From an uncultured Clostridia bacterium (lineage in GTDB: Bacteria > Bacillota > Clostridia > TANB77 > CAG-508), in NCBI GenBank assembly GCA_934149165.1, contig CAKPDY010000006.1:1-64000 (forward strand): DNA of 64,000 nt, given 5' to 3'. Both the position numbers and the translations under genes were made by a program. This document shows positions 47,725-57,413 of the stretch, piece after piece. The stretch's first letter is position 1, and every line of letters begins with the position of its first letter. The notes beneath the pieces were generated by a model. The model was not told the DNA's origin and did no database searches. It saw nothing but the letters and a program-made list of their open reading frames with translations.

Positions 47725-48972
47725 CTAATTTACCTCCCTCATTTGCTTAATCATCATATCTGCAAAAACAGCATATCCTTGTGTTGGATCATTAACCAAC
47801 ACATGTGTAACAGCACCAACAAACCTTCCATTTTGAATAATTGGTGAACCACTCATTCCCTGAATAATACCACCAGTTTTTTCCAGAAGTTTCTTATCTG
47901 TTACCTTTATAAGCATACTTTTATTATCATAATTATTACTTGCATAAATCTTTTGAATTTCAATTTCATATTTTTCTTTTTTACCATTTTCTAACTCTGA
48001 TATAATATACGCTTTTCCTTCTTTAATTTCACTTCTTAAAGCAACCTCCATTTCTTCAAACGAAGATATATTTAAATTTTCCTTATTTGTTATATTTCCA
48101 CAAATTCCAAATAATCCGTTTTTATAAACATCACCAATTTTTAATCCTGTTTCAATTGTTCCCCTTACTTCTCCAGGACTTCCTTTTTCTCCCTTTTTTA
48201 TAGCAACAATAGAACTTGTTGTTAATTCACCATTTGCAATATTTACAATTTCTCCTGTATCAATATCTGTTATTCCATGTCCCAATGCTGCAAACATTCC
48301 TGTTGAAGGTTCATAAAATGTAGCAGTACCAACACCAGCTGCTGCATCACGAACCCATAATCCTAATTTATAATCTGCACTTGATGTTTTTATTGGTGTA
48401 ATTGTAGTAGTAATTTCATTATTATTTCTTACATATATAATTTCTAATCTATCACCATTTGATTTATTAACATTTTTTATTAATTCATCTGTATTTTTTA
48501 TTGCAACATTGTTTACTTGAATAATCATATCACCTTCTTGAATTCCTGAATTTTCATATGGCTTATAACTAACATTATCTTCACCTTTAATTTCAGACAT
48601 TCCAACTACTAAAACACCTTTTGTATATAATTTTAAACCCACCGAATTTCCTAATGGTATTACTCTTGTTCGTGGTATAACATTTACATCTATTTCTTTT
48701 AACGGAATTGTGCCAAATAAATCTAAACTAAGATTTATAGTTCCCACATTACCTGACACTTTTTCAGCCAAATTTGTTGATGTCTGCATTGCTACATACT
48801 CATTAGTACTATCACTCTTTTCTTTTATTTTTAATCCATATATTGTTTTTATATTAAGTTCTTCACCTTGAAAAATTATAATATTATCAGGTAAAAGTGT
48901 TATATTACATATATAAATATATATTGTTAAAAAAAATAAAATTAATAAAACTGGTTTTAATTTAAATTTCAT
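47725..48972 (-). CDS. spoIVB: SpoIVB serine peptidase
   Basis: Signalling protease that triggers SigK processing by cutting SpoIVFA. N-terminal membrane segment, PDZ domain (about 120-195; SGIQEGDMIIQVNN), then S55 peptidase with His in LGHGITDIDTGE and Ser in GMSGSPI (about 374). About 415 residues. AGG precedes ATG 48972. The lineage therefore carries late sporulation genes. Confidence 0.93.
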   Translation of the reverse strand: MKFKLKPVLLILFFLTIYIYICNITLLPDNIIIFQGEELNIKTIYGLKIKEKSDSTNEYVAMQTSTNLAEKVSGNVGTINLSLDLFGTIPLKEIDVNVIPRTRVIPLGNSVGLKLYTKGVLVVGMSEIKGEDNVSYKPYENSGIQEGDMIIQVNNVAIKNTDELIKNVNKSNGDRLEIIYVRNNNEITTTITPIKTSSADYKLGLWVRDAAAGVGTATFYEPSTGMFAALGHGITDIDTGEIVNIANGELTTSSIVAIKKGEKGSPGEVRGTIETGLKIGDVYKNGLFGICGNITNKENLNISSFEEMEVALRSEIKEGKAYIISELENGKKEKYEIEIQKIYASNNYDNKSMLIKVTDKKLLEKTGGIIQGMSGSPIIQNGRFVGAVTHVLVNDPTQGYAVFADMMIKQMREVN

Positions 48973-49034
48973 AAAAATCACCTATACATAGATTACCCAA
49001 TTTTATTAATTTTACACAATTGTTTTACTTTAGT

Positions 49035-49466
49035 TTATCTTCTCATCATATATCTTCTTGTAAAATACGAATTATTTGTATTTCTATTACATCCACAACC
49101 ACTTATATTTGAATTTGAAGAATTATTGCATCCACAATCATCGTCATCATCATCATTGTTATTATTTGTATTTCCACATATACCACCATTTTTTAAATTG
49201 CTTCCATTTAGACATGGATTATCACTATTTCGTATTAAACAACATATAAATCTTACAATTAATGCTGTTATTAATGCTAGTAATGTATACAATATTGCAT
49301 AAACAAGAAAACTTTCATCAAATGCTGCAAAAGTTATAATTAGGAAAACAGCAAAAAATGTCGCTGCTACTAATATTGGGCTATTTAACAATTTTTGTAA
49401 AACAATAGCAAAAATTATAGTTGCAACAGGTATTGCAAAGAATATTAATAAAGTATTCATACACAT
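49035..49466 (-). CDS. Small membrane protein with Asn/Asp/Cys-rich tail
   Basis: 143 residues. Three membrane segments in the first about 85 residues, then a cytoplasmic or extracellular tail with an Asp run, CGCNN and GCGCN. The Cys-x-Cys pairs could bind metal. No family recognised. It is next to spoIVB. AGGAG lies just before the first ATG. Confidence 0.65.
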   Translation of the reverse strand: MCMNTLLIFFAIPVATIIFAIVLQKLLNSPILVAATFFAVFLIITFAAFDESFLVYAILYTLLALITALIVRFICCLIRNSDNPCLNGSNLKNGGICGNTNNNNDDDDDDCGCNNSSNSNISGCGCNRNTNNSYFTRRYMMRR

Positions 49467-49614
49467 TTTTCTCCTATCTTTTTTTATATATAATATGATA
49501 TTTTTTTTATTTGGTTACTTTTGCAATCATATGATGTTATGTTTAAAATAAAAAAAAGAAATAAAACACGATTTTGTCGTTTTCTACTTCTTTTTTAATC
49601 TTTATTTATATAAA

Positions 49615-49691
49615 TGGTAGCGAGAAGTGGATTCGAACCACCGACCTGCCGGGTATGAACCGGATGCTCTAGCCAACTGAGCTATCTCGCC
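49615..49691 (-). tRNA. tRNA with CAU anticodon (Met, elongator type; Ile2 not excluded)
   Basis: 77 bases with encoded CCA at 49615-49617. Acceptor arm GGCGAGA with TCTCGCT (one G-U pair), D loop AGTTGGCTA, anticodon CAU at 49655-49657 in loop TTCATAC, and TTCGAAT T-loop. There is a T-C mismatch at the top of the anticodon stem. It lacks the initiator features. A CAU anticodon may be read as Met or, after lysidine modification, Ile. Confidence 0.93.
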
Positions 49692-49710
49692 ATGTGTGTG
49701 AACAATAAAT

Positions 49711-49739
49711 ATTATAATGTTTTTTGATATATTTGTCAA
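49711..49739 (-). promoter_or_regulatory. tRNA promoter, full consensus
   Basis: Minus strand TTGACA at 49734-49739, 17-base spacer, TATAAT at 49711-49716, about 20 bases before the tRNA. It matches the SigA consensus at every position. The stretch 49740-49870 holds no gene. Confidence 0.9.
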
Positions 49740-49872
49740 TAGGTATAAAGAATTTTTTTATTTAAAGAATTTTTTATTTAGCTTGTTAAGGAGTGTTACT
49801 AGTCAGCCTTAAAATAGCTTGGGCAAGTATCAACTAAGGATAACCAGTATAACTTACAGCTTAATAGCAAAA

Positions 49873-49905
49873 ACACAGTATAAAATTTTAAAATTCTATA
49901 CTGTA
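49873..49905 (-). terminator. Intrinsic terminator
   Basis: 8-bp stem ACAGTATA/TATACTGT around an A/T-rich loop, after the 104-residue gene. Confidence 0.6.
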
Positions 49906-49935
49906 TTTTGTTATTCTAAAATTATATGAATATAC

Positions 49936-50250
49936 TTATTTAATTATCTCTTTATCTTCAATTTTAAACTTTTTACCTTTTATTCTCTTTTCTGGTCTTG
50001 TAACTTGTTCTTCAAGTTTTGATTTTAAAGATTTCTTTCTTTCATTTAATCCTTTTTCTGTTCTCAATATCTCATTTATTTTTTCTCTATCTTCATTTGA
50101 AAATGTATCTTTTTTATTTACAACATCTTTCCAATTTTCAACTTCATCTAAACAATTTACAACATACTCATCTTTTTCTTTAAAAATAGCTAACATAGCT
50201 TGTTTTAAATAACTTAAAAAGGTAGTTCTTGTTTCTGTTTGATTTTCCAT
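49936..50250 (-). CDS. Small charged hypothetical protein
   Basis: 104 residues, Lys/Glu-rich and helical (EKINEILRTEKGLNERKK, LKSKLEEQ), with no membrane segment. No family recognised. It lies just downstream of rpoD with an 86-base gap and a GGAGG site before the ATG. Confidence 0.6.
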   Translation of the reverse strand: MENQTETRTTFLSYLKQAMLAIFKEKDEYVVNCLDEVENWKDVVNKKDTFSNEDREKINEILRTEKGLNERKKSLKSKLEEQVTRPEKRIKGKKFKIEDKEIIK

Positions 50251-50336
50251 CTATTCAACCTCCGATTTTCTATAAACCTAAACGTTATACTATATATTAA
50301 CATAAAATTCGTAAAAAATCAAGTACTTTAGCAAAA

Positions 50337-51677
50337 TTAATTCATATAATCTTTCAATTTTTTGCTTCTACTTGGATGTCTTAATTTTCTTAATGCTTTT
50401 GCTTCAATTTGTCTAATTCTTTCACGAGTAACCATAAACTCTTTTCCTACTTCCTCAAGTGTTCTTGCTTTTCCATCTTCTAAACCAAATCTTAATTTTA
50501 AAACTTTAGCTTCTCTTGGAGTTAACGTGTTCATAACTTCTTCTAATTGTTCTCTAAGTAGTGTATATGCAACAGAATCTTGTGGTGCAGGTGAATCATC
50601 ATCTTGTATAAAATCTCCTAAATGGCTATCATCTTCTTCTCCAATAGGTGTTTCTAATGATACAGGGTCTTGTGCAATTTTTTGAATTTCTAATACTTTC
50701 TCAACTGGTAGTTCCATTTCTTTAGAAATTTCCTCTGGTGTTGGTTCACGTCCTAATCTTTGTAATAAATCTCTTGATGTACGAATTAATTTATTAATTG
50801 TTTCAACCATATGAACAGGAATTCTTATTGTTCTTGCTTGGTCAGCAATAGCTCTAGTTATTGCTTGTCTTATCCACCATGTTGCATACGTACTAAATTT
50901 GTATCCTTTTGTATAATCAAATTTTTCAACAGCTTTTATTAATCCCATATTTCCTTCTTGAATTAAATCTAAAAATAACATTCCTCTTCCAACATATTTT
51001 TTTGCAATACTTACTACTAATCTTAAATTTGATTCAGCCAACTTTTGTTTTGCATCTTCATCACCTTCAAGAACTTTTTGTGCTAAATCTAATTCTTCTT
51101 CATAACTTAACAATGGAATTTTTCCTATTTCTCTTAAATACATTCTAACAGGGTCATCAACATTTATTCCTTCAAAATTAGTTACATCTATTTCTTCTAA
51201 TTTTATTTCTTCAACATCTTCTAAGTCTTCAAAATTAGGTTCTTCTAGCTCTTCACTAAATACATTTACACCTATATTTTCAAAAGTATCAAATACTTCT
51301 TCTATTTGTTCAGTATTGGCATCTCCTAATTGTGTTGCTAATTCACCATAAGTAATTTTTCCATCTTTTTGTGCCTTTTTTATTATATTCATAACTTTTT
51401 CTTTATCAAGTTCTGTTTTTTCTTTATTCTTTTCTTCATTTTTTTCTTCGTTCTTATTTATTCTTATTGTTATTTCTGAATATTCATCCACCTTTGTATT
51501 TGGTCTTATACTTTGACCTACAACTACTCCATTTTCTTTTTTATCATTATTTACATATTTAATTACTACATCTAAATTTTTTAATATTTGTTTTGCTTGC
51601 TCTTCTGTTTTACCAATAACATTTGGAATTTCAATTTTTTGTATTATTTCTATTTCATCATTTTCAGATTTTTTCAT
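50337..51677 (-). CDS. rpoD: Primary sigma factor RpoD with an N-terminal PASTA domain
   Basis: Housekeeping sigma-70 that directs RNA polymerase to promoters. Residues 16-74 form a PASTA domain (IEIPNVIGKTEEQAKQIL, then GVVVGQS, then EITIRI), followed by a Lys/Glu linker (75-93), region 1.1 (about 94-148), region 1.2 from 174, and regions 2-4 with DLIQEGNMGLIKAV, YATWWIRQAI and VTRERIRQIE. 446 residues, one unbroken frame. AGGAGG lies 8 bases before the ATG, so the PASTA part is translated; an internal ATG before region 1.1 has no good site. It is co-oriented with dnaG. Confidence 0.95.
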   Translation of the reverse strand: MKKSENDEIEIIQKIEIPNVIGKTEEQAKQILKNLDVVIKYVNNDKKENGVVVGQSIRPNTKVDEYSEITIRINKNEEKNEEKNKEKTELDKEKVMNIIKKAQKDGKITYGELATQLGDANTEQIEEVFDTFENIGVNVFSEELEEPNFEDLEDVEEIKLEEIDVTNFEGINVDDPVRMYLREIGKIPLLSYEEELDLAQKVLEGDEDAKQKLAESNLRLVVSIAKKYVGRGMLFLDLIQEGNMGLIKAVEKFDYTKGYKFSTYATWWIRQAITRAIADQARTIRIPVHMVETINKLIRTSRDLLQRLGREPTPEEISKEMELPVEKVLEIQKIAQDPVSLETPIGEEDDSHLGDFIQDDDSPAPQDSVAYTLLREQLEEVMNTLTPREAKVLKLRFGLEDGKARTLEEVGKEFMVTRERIRQIEAKALRKLRHPSRSKKLKDYMN

Positions 51678-51689
51678 TAATTCTACCTC

Positions 51690-53498
51690 CTATTTTATTC
51701 TAGCCAATTTTATTATAACTTCACTTAGACTCTGCTCTAAACTAGCCCTTTCCTCCTTTGTTAAGTTATTTGTATTTTCAAGTGTTTGTACAATTTCATT
51801 TCTAATTGAAATTAATTTATCTTTTTCATAATTATTTAATATATCATCTATACATTTATCTACTTCTACTATTTCAAAATCATATGCCATTACCCATGTT
51901 AAAAAATTTATTGTTTCTTCATCTTCAAATAAATCTAATACATTATTAATACTATTTCCTCTTTCTAATTCTTCATACAATTTTTTTATTATTTTCTTAT
52001 TTCTTTCATTTTTTATATTTTCATAATTTATTTTATCTTTCAACTTATCATATGCTTCTTCTGGATAATTAATAAGAAGATATATTATAACATTTTCGTT
52101 TCTAGTAGTAGCATCATCATTTTGTTTTAATTTAGGTTTTATTTCCTGTTTTACAAATGGTGTTTTTTTCTGTAGTGCTTTTTCATTTTGATTTTTTCCA
52201 TATATTAATTTGTTAATTTCTGCATATATTGCTTCTTTTGAAATTTTGTAATCTAGTGCTATTTTGTCAACATAAACTTCCTTTTCTATATTACTCTTAA
52301 TTTTGGCAAGCTCTTTTGCAATTTCATTTAAAAATTTAATTTTATCATTTGGCTGATTTAAGTCAAATTTGTTTTTTAATATTTTTATTTTAAATTCTAT
52401 AAGAGATATTGCACTATCCATACATTTTTGTAACCTTTCAGGTCCATATTTTAATATGAATTCATCAGGGTCTTTTGCACCTTCTATTTGCAAAATTCTA
52501 ACATCACACCCTAAATTTTGTAAAATTTCCAACCCCCTAAGTGTTGCAGCTTGTCCAGCTCCATCTGAATCATAACCAATTATTACTTGTCCACTATTAT
52601 TTCTTAATAATCTACCTTGAGCTTCTGTTAAAGCTGTTCCTAATGAAGCAACAGCATTTGTTATTCCTCTTTGATGAAGTGATATTGCATCCATATATCC
52701 TTCTACAATTAATATTTTATCTGTATTATGTTTTTTTGCTGCATATAATCCAAATAGATGTCTTCCTTTACTATAAACTATATTTTCTGAAGAATTTATA
52801 TATTTTGGCATTTTTATATTTTTTATTTTATTATCCTCTAATATTCTTCCACCAAATGCAATTACTCTTCCTCTTTCATCTTGTATAGGAAACATCAATC
52901 TTTTTCTGAATCTATCAATATATTCCCCTTTTTCATTTTTATTTACCAAAGAAGATGCTAATATTTCTTCATTTGAAAAACCTTCTTTTTTTAAAGTTTG
53001 ATATAATTCATTAAAATTTCCAGAATAACCTATCATAAAATTCTTTAACGTATTATTGTCAAGTTTTCTCTTTTTTATGTATTCTTGTGCCATTTTAGCT
53101 GTAGGTTTGTACAAATTTTCATGATAAAATTGTGCTGTCTTTTCATTTATTTCATATACTCTTGATTTTAAATACAAAACCTTGTTATCTTGATCATTTT
53201 CTAATGTTGGCAAAGTTATATTTGCTCTATTTGCTAATGTTCTTACTGCTTCTTTAAACCCAATATTTTCAATTTTTCCTAAAAAATGAAATACATCTCC
53301 TCCAACTCCACAGCCAAAGCAATGGAATATTTGTTTTTCTGGTGATACAGCAAAAGATGGTGATTTTTCACTATGAAATGGACATAAGCCAAAAAAATTT
53401 CTCCCACTTTTTTTTAAATTAATATATTGAGAGATTATATCTACTATATCATTACTTTTCCTTATTTCATCTATAAGTTCATCACTATATCTTGCCAT
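51690..53498 (-). CDS. dnaG: DNA primase
   Basis: Makes RNA primers. CHC2 zinc site (CPFHSEKSPSF, HCFGCG), TOPRIM with EGYMDAISLH and GYDSDGAG, and a C-terminal DnaB-binding helical part. 602 residues. It overlaps closely with rpoD (12 bases apart), the usual dnaG-rpoD operon of Firmicutes. Confidence 0.96.
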   Translation of the reverse strand: MARYSDELIDEIRKSNDIVDIISQYINLKKSGRNFFGLCPFHSEKSPSFAVSPEKQIFHCFGCGVGGDVFHFLGKIENIGFKEAVRTLANRANITLPTLENDQDNKVLYLKSRVYEINEKTAQFYHENLYKPTAKMAQEYIKKRKLDNNTLKNFMIGYSGNFNELYQTLKKEGFSNEEILASSLVNKNEKGEYIDRFRKRLMFPIQDERGRVIAFGGRILEDNKIKNIKMPKYINSSENIVYSKGRHLFGLYAAKKHNTDKILIVEGYMDAISLHQRGITNAVASLGTALTEAQGRLLRNNSGQVIIGYDSDGAGQAATLRGLEILQNLGCDVRILQIEGAKDPDEFILKYGPERLQKCMDSAISLIEFKIKILKNKFDLNQPNDKIKFLNEIAKELAKIKSNIEKEVYVDKIALDYKISKEAIYAEINKLIYGKNQNEKALQKKTPFVKQEIKPKLKQNDDATTRNENVIIYLLINYPEEAYDKLKDKINYENIKNERNKKIIKKLYEELERGNSINNVLDLFEDEETINFLTWVMAYDFEIVEVDKCIDDILNNYEKDKLISIRNEIVQTLENTNNLTKEERASLEQSLSEVIIKLARIK

Positions 53499-53565
53499 TT
53501 TGGGTTCCTTTCTAAAAATTAATATAACTAATATTAATATTCGACGTATTTTTTGTAAATCCTTC

Positions 53566-53603
53566 TATATATTAACATAAATTTTTATTTATGTTAATAT
53601 ATA
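53566..53603. repeat. Perfect 17-bp A/T palindrome upstream of dnaG
   Basis: Arms 53566-53582 and 53587-53603 are exact complements with a 4-base loop. It lies in the dnaG promoter gap and could be an operator or an attenuator. The carD terminator is at about 53628-53657. Confidence 0.7.
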
Positions 53604-53627
53604 AAATAATTCTACTAAATATTAGAA

Positions 53628-53657
53628 AAAAGCGGAGATTATATTTTCCGCTTTTAT
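53628..53657 (-). terminator. carD terminator
   Basis: AAAAGCGGA/TCCGCTTTT stem with a 9 to 10 base loop and T run, just after the carD stop. Confidence 0.8.
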
Positions 53658-53661
53658 TTAA

Positions 53662-54240
53662 TCAATCTTGAGATGTTCCTGTACCATCAAATGGAATAAA
53701 TTTACTAACTATATTATTATTGATACTTGTAGGAATACTTTCATGTAATCTGTTTTCTTTAAATGAAACTGTAATTTTATTATCAATAATTTTTTCTATT
53801 TCTGATTGTGATACATGTTCTGCTAAAACCAATTCACTTACTAATATTTGTTTAGCATTATTCAACATCTTTTTTTCTCCTGTAGATAGCCCTTTTTCTT
53901 TTTGTTTAAAGCTTAAATTTCTTACTACATCTGCAACTTCATATATATCTCCACTTTTCATTTTATCCATATTATCTCTATAACGTTTATTCCAATTGTC
54001 TGACATTTCTGTTTCATCTTCTTCTAATATATTTAATACCTTTGAAACATCATCTTTATTTATAATATTTCTAACCCCTATTTCCTCTGCCTTTTCTGTT
54101 GGTACCATAACTTTAACTTCACCTGGCATTGAAATTATATAATAATCTTGTTCTTGATTTAGAATATTCTTCTTTTCTATTGCATGTATAGTCCCTGCTC
54201 CATGCATAGGATATACTATTTTATCACCTACATTAAACAT
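53662..54240 (-). CDS. carD: CarD/CdnL-type RNA polymerase-binding regulator
   Basis: About 192 residues. The N-terminal Tudor-like RNAP-interaction domain (GDKIVYPMHGAGTI) and helical DNA-binding C-terminal part (DIYEVADVVRNLSFKQKEKG) are clear. It stabilises open promoter complexes with SigA. Its C-terminus has a 40-residue extra tail with ESIPTSINNN. ATG 54240 has AAAGGA ten bases before it; GTG 54249 is too close. Located next to dnaG-rpoD. Confidence 0.9.
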   Translation of the reverse strand: MFNVGDKIVYPMHGAGTIHAIEKKNILNQEQDYYIISMPGEVKVMVPTEKAEEIGVRNIINKDDVSKVLNILEEDETEMSDNWNKRYRDNMDKMKSGDIYEVADVVRNLSFKQKEKGLSTGEKKMLNNAKQILVSELVLAEHVSQSEIEKIIDNKITVSFKENRLHESIPTSINNNIVSKFIPFDGTGTSQD

Positions 54241-54325
54241 GTAAGACACTTCCTTTCATTAGCATTTTTATGAGTCAACAAAGGTTTATTTCTTCTTAAC
54301 TACAATTATAATTATACTACAAAAA

Positions 54326-54352
54326 ATGGTAAAAGTCAAAGACTTTTACCAT
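54326..54352 (-). terminator. Intrinsic terminator
   Basis: 12-bp perfect stem with a 3-base loop, T run on the minus strand, downstream of the 310-residue gene. Confidence 0.85.
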
Positions 54353-54381
54353 TAATTTTTTATTTATATATACATAATATA

Positions 54382-55314
54382 TTAATTATGATTTTCTTCA
54401 TTTTTTCCTTCTGGAAGTGCCGGTAATTCTAATACTATCTTTATTTTCATAAGATACCTTATTTTCCTAATAATTTTCATATTTTTTATTCTTTCCCATA
54501 AAGATGGTTTTACATTTATTCTAGTATCTTCATAATATTGTTCATTTTCCTCTTCAAGAGTATCTATTGTATTATTATTTTGTATTGTTTGGTTTATATC
54601 TTCATTACTATTATTTTCAGCATTATTTGTAGTATTATCTTGAACATTATTTTGAATAGAAGCATTTTCTTCTTGTTCTTGTACCTTTTCAACTGGAGCT
54701 GGTATTTCTTTTAATGCATCTGCTATTTCAATTCCTATATAACTTAATGCCTTAGATTTATCTTCTATTCTTTCCATATCTATTTCAATATGCAAATTTG
54801 ATTCAAGATTTGCAATTTTTGTATGTATTACTTTTAATGCTTCTAAATAATTTGGTGTTTTATTATTTTTTGCTCTTCCCATTTGTCCCAATGTATCTAT
54901 TATATCTTCTGAAAAATCTGAAGACAACTCTTGAACACTTTTTTTCCAATCTGTATCTTTGCTTTCTACAGCCTTTAATGTTTTTCTTAATACTACTGCT
55001 AATGATATATTTTTTTCTCTTTGTCTTATTAAATCTTCTATTAATTTTGTATTCTCTTCAAATTGGAATGTTGCAAATTCAACTAATTTATATGCTGCAT
55101 TATACACATCCTTAGGGAAATTATCTTTTTCTGGATATTCAATTAAATATGTTTTTATAGATTCAATTAAATCCTTAAAATAGCTGTCTTCTTCTAGCTG
55201 AACAATACGTTTTTTGCTATTTGGATTAATCATTTTTTGTACTTTTTCTATATTAGCTAAAATCTTATCTTCAGTTATTACCATTTTTACGTTTACTATG
55301 TCAGATTTAGACAT
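54382..55314 (-). CDS. Unknown helical protein, Asn-rich linker
   Basis: 310 residues. Helical from 1 to about 205 (LEEDSYFKDLIESIKTYL, KNISLAVVLRKTLKAVE), then an acidic Asn/Gln-rich linker (about 215-265), then a basic C-terminal segment SLWERIKNMKIIRKIRYLMK that may touch membrane. No family recognised. It starts near a palindrome at 55411-55439. Confidence 0.6.
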   Translation of the reverse strand: MSKSDIVNVKMVITEDKILANIEKVQKMINPNSKKRIVQLEEDSYFKDLIESIKTYLIEYPEKDNFPKDVYNAAYKLVEFATFQFEENTKLIEDLIRQREKNISLAVVLRKTLKAVESKDTDWKKSVQELSSDFSEDIIDTLGQMGRAKNNKTPNYLEALKVIHTKIANLESNLHIEIDMERIEDKSKALSYIGIEIADALKEIPAPVEKVQEQEENASIQNNVQDNTTNNAENNSNEDINQTIQNNNTIDTLEEENEQYYEDTRINVKPSLWERIKNMKIIRKIRYLMKIKIVLELPALPEGKNEENHN

Positions 55315-55410
55315 TGTAAATTTCCCTCCTTTTTATCATAAGTATATTTTCTTATAATAATATTATACACCATTCTTTGGTTTTCTACAATATTATTTAT
55401 TTTTCTTTTT

Positions 55411-55439
55411 TGTAACATTTTTGTTACAAAAATGTTACA
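55411..55439. promoter_or_regulatory. 12-bp palindrome, possible operator
   Basis: TGTAACATTTTT-GTTAC-AAAAATGTTACA. A half site GTAATATTTTTGTAC follows. There is no T run on the minus strand, so it does not look like a terminator of the acyl-activating gene. It sits about 100 bases before the gene at 54382-55314. Confidence 0.5.
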
Positions 55440-55463
55440 ATTGTAATATTTTTGTACTGTTTA

Positions 55464-57329
55464 TTATCCTTCTTTTTTTATTTCAACATAACGTTTTATT
55501 TTCATTGTAGTAGTTTTTTCAAATTCATCTTTTTTTATTTCTAATTTTTTAATTGCTTTATATGATGTTAATTTTCTATTTACTTCTTTTATTTTTTCCC
55601 ATATTATATCATGTATTTGTTCTTCTGTTAAATTATCTCCATGTAATCTTTTTATTTCATCATAATTAGGAATAACTTTAGCTGTTATAATTAATTCTTT
55701 TTCATTTTTCTTTTCTTTATCTTGTTTTCCATATACCATTGATTCTTTTATTTCAGGTATATCACCCAACAATAATTCTATTTCTTCTGGATAAATGTTT
55801 TTACCATTTTGAGTTACAATTACATTTTTGCATCTACCTGTTATATATAAATATCCCTCATCATCTAAATATCCTATATCACCAGAGTGAAAGTATCCAT
55901 CTTTTATTACTTCTTTAGTAGTTTGTTCATCTTCATAATATCCTAACATTAAAGTTTCGCTTTTTATTAAAATCTCGCCTTCTCCCTTTTCATTAGGATT
56001 ATCAATTTTAATATCTGCACATATTACAGCTTTTCCTGCAGAACCTACTTTAGTTTTATATTCTGGTGTTAATGCTGCAATTGGTGCTGTTTCTGTTAGA
56101 CCATAACCTTGTAAAAATGTTATTCCTATATCTTCCATCCATTTTCCTATTTTTGCATCAATAGGAGCTGCAGCAGTAACAATTATTCTTAAGTTTCCAC
56201 CTAAGTTTTCATATATTTCAGAAAATACTTTACGTTTTATATCTACACCTACGCTTTTTAATGCATTGGTAATATGTATCATTGAATTGACCATACCATC
56301 TTTTTTACTTTTTTTAATATTTGCATTAATTTTTTTATATAAATTTTCTACTAGTAATGGAACAGTTAAAATTGCTGTTGGCTTAGTTTCTTGTAAATCT
56401 GAAACAATATATCGTAATCCCTGGCATACACTAATTGATGAACCTGTTGCTAATGGCAATAAATATCCTATTGTTGATTCATATGTATGATGCAATGGCA
56501 ATATAGACATTAATCTATCTGTTGGGTATAGTTTTACATATGCTGAAATTGCATTTATATTTTGTGCTAAATTTCTATTACACAACATTACACCTTTTGA
56601 ATTTGATGTTGTTCCAGATGTAAATAATAAAACTTTAAATTCATTTGGATCTACATCTATGTTCATATATGATGTATTTCCATTATTTATTAAAATGTTT
56701 CCTTGTTTTATTAAATAATTTAAACCAACTGTATTTTTATCTAATTCATCATCTGAATTCATTTGAATAAAATATTTTACATTAGTAGAATTAGAATCTA
56801 TTATTTTCTTTATTACTTCTTTCTTTTTTGTAGAATATATAACTGCTGTTGCTTTTGCTCTATTAATTACATTTATAATTTCATTTTCTGGAAGTTCTTT
56901 ATCTACAGGTACTGCAATTCCACTTCCACATAATAAAGCCATATATGAAACATACCAATGATACGTATTTTCTCCTATTATTATTACTCTACTATCTTTT
57001 ATTTTTAAATAATCATTTAGTGCTGTTCCTAAAGATATAACATCACTTCTATATTCTTTATATTTTATTTCTTTAAATGGTTCTTTACTATTAAATTTTT
57101 CTAATATGAATGTATTTTCAGCATATTTTATAGTTGAATTTTGAAATATTTCTTTTACTGTTTTATAATTTGTAATTTCATATATTTTTGAATTTTTTTT
57201 ACTTTTTGTTTCTTGTTCTTTTTTTAATGAATCATAATCTACTTGTACTTCTTCTATATCTGATAATCCCTTCATTTTAAATTTAGGGAATTTAAAATCT
57301 GGAACCTTAAAATCTCTTAATATTCTCAC
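55464..57329 (-). CDS. AMP-forming acyl-CoA/ACP synthetase, second copy
   Basis: ANL-superfamily enzyme, about 621 residues. Motifs LFTSGTTSNSKGV, GYGLTETAPI, FHSGDIGYLDDEG and NGKNIYPEE are complete. The N-terminus carries about 45 extra basic residues (FKVPDFKFPKFKMKG) ahead of the enzyme. It is paralogous to 3057-4775. A GGAGG lies seven bases before GTG 57329, preferred over the ATG at 57395 that has no site. It lies next to mreB. Confidence 0.86.
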   Translation of the reverse strand: MRILRDFKVPDFKFPKFKMKGLSDIEEVQVDYDSLKKEQETKSKKNSKIYEITNYKTVKEIFQNSTIKYAENTFILEKFNSKEPFKEIKYKEYRSDVISLGTALNDYLKIKDSRVIIIGENTYHWYVSYMALLCGSGIAVPVDKELPENEIINVINRAKATAVIYSTKKKEVIKKIIDSNSTNVKYFIQMNSDDELDKNTVGLNYLIKQGNILINNGNTSYMNIDVDPNEFKVLLFTSGTTSNSKGVMLCNRNLAQNINAISAYVKLYPTDRLMSILPLHHTYESTIGYLLPLATGSSISVCQGLRYIVSDLQETKPTAILTVPLLVENLYKKINANIKKSKKDGMVNSMIHITNALKSVGVDIKRKVFSEIYENLGGNLRIIVTAAAPIDAKIGKWMEDIGITFLQGYGLTETAPIAALTPEYKTKVGSAGKAVICADIKIDNPNEKGEGEILIKSETLMLGYYEDEQTTKEVIKDGYFHSGDIGYLDDEGYLYITGRCKNVIVTQNGKNIYPEEIELLLGDIPEIKESMVYGKQDKEKKNEKELIITAKVIPNYDEIKRLHGDNLTEEQIHDIIWEKIKEVNRKLTSYKAIKKLEIKKDEFEKTTTMKIKRYVEIKKEG

Positions 57330-57413
57330 TTTTAATCCTCCATTTTTATGTTTTATTATAACATATATTATATACTTATTAAAAATTTTATGCAATATTA
57401 AATAAATTTAAAT

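Noticed and set aside
49741..49870. Possible small RNA between tRNA and the 104-residue gene
   Set aside because: Slightly higher GC but no promoter or stable structure that I can define.
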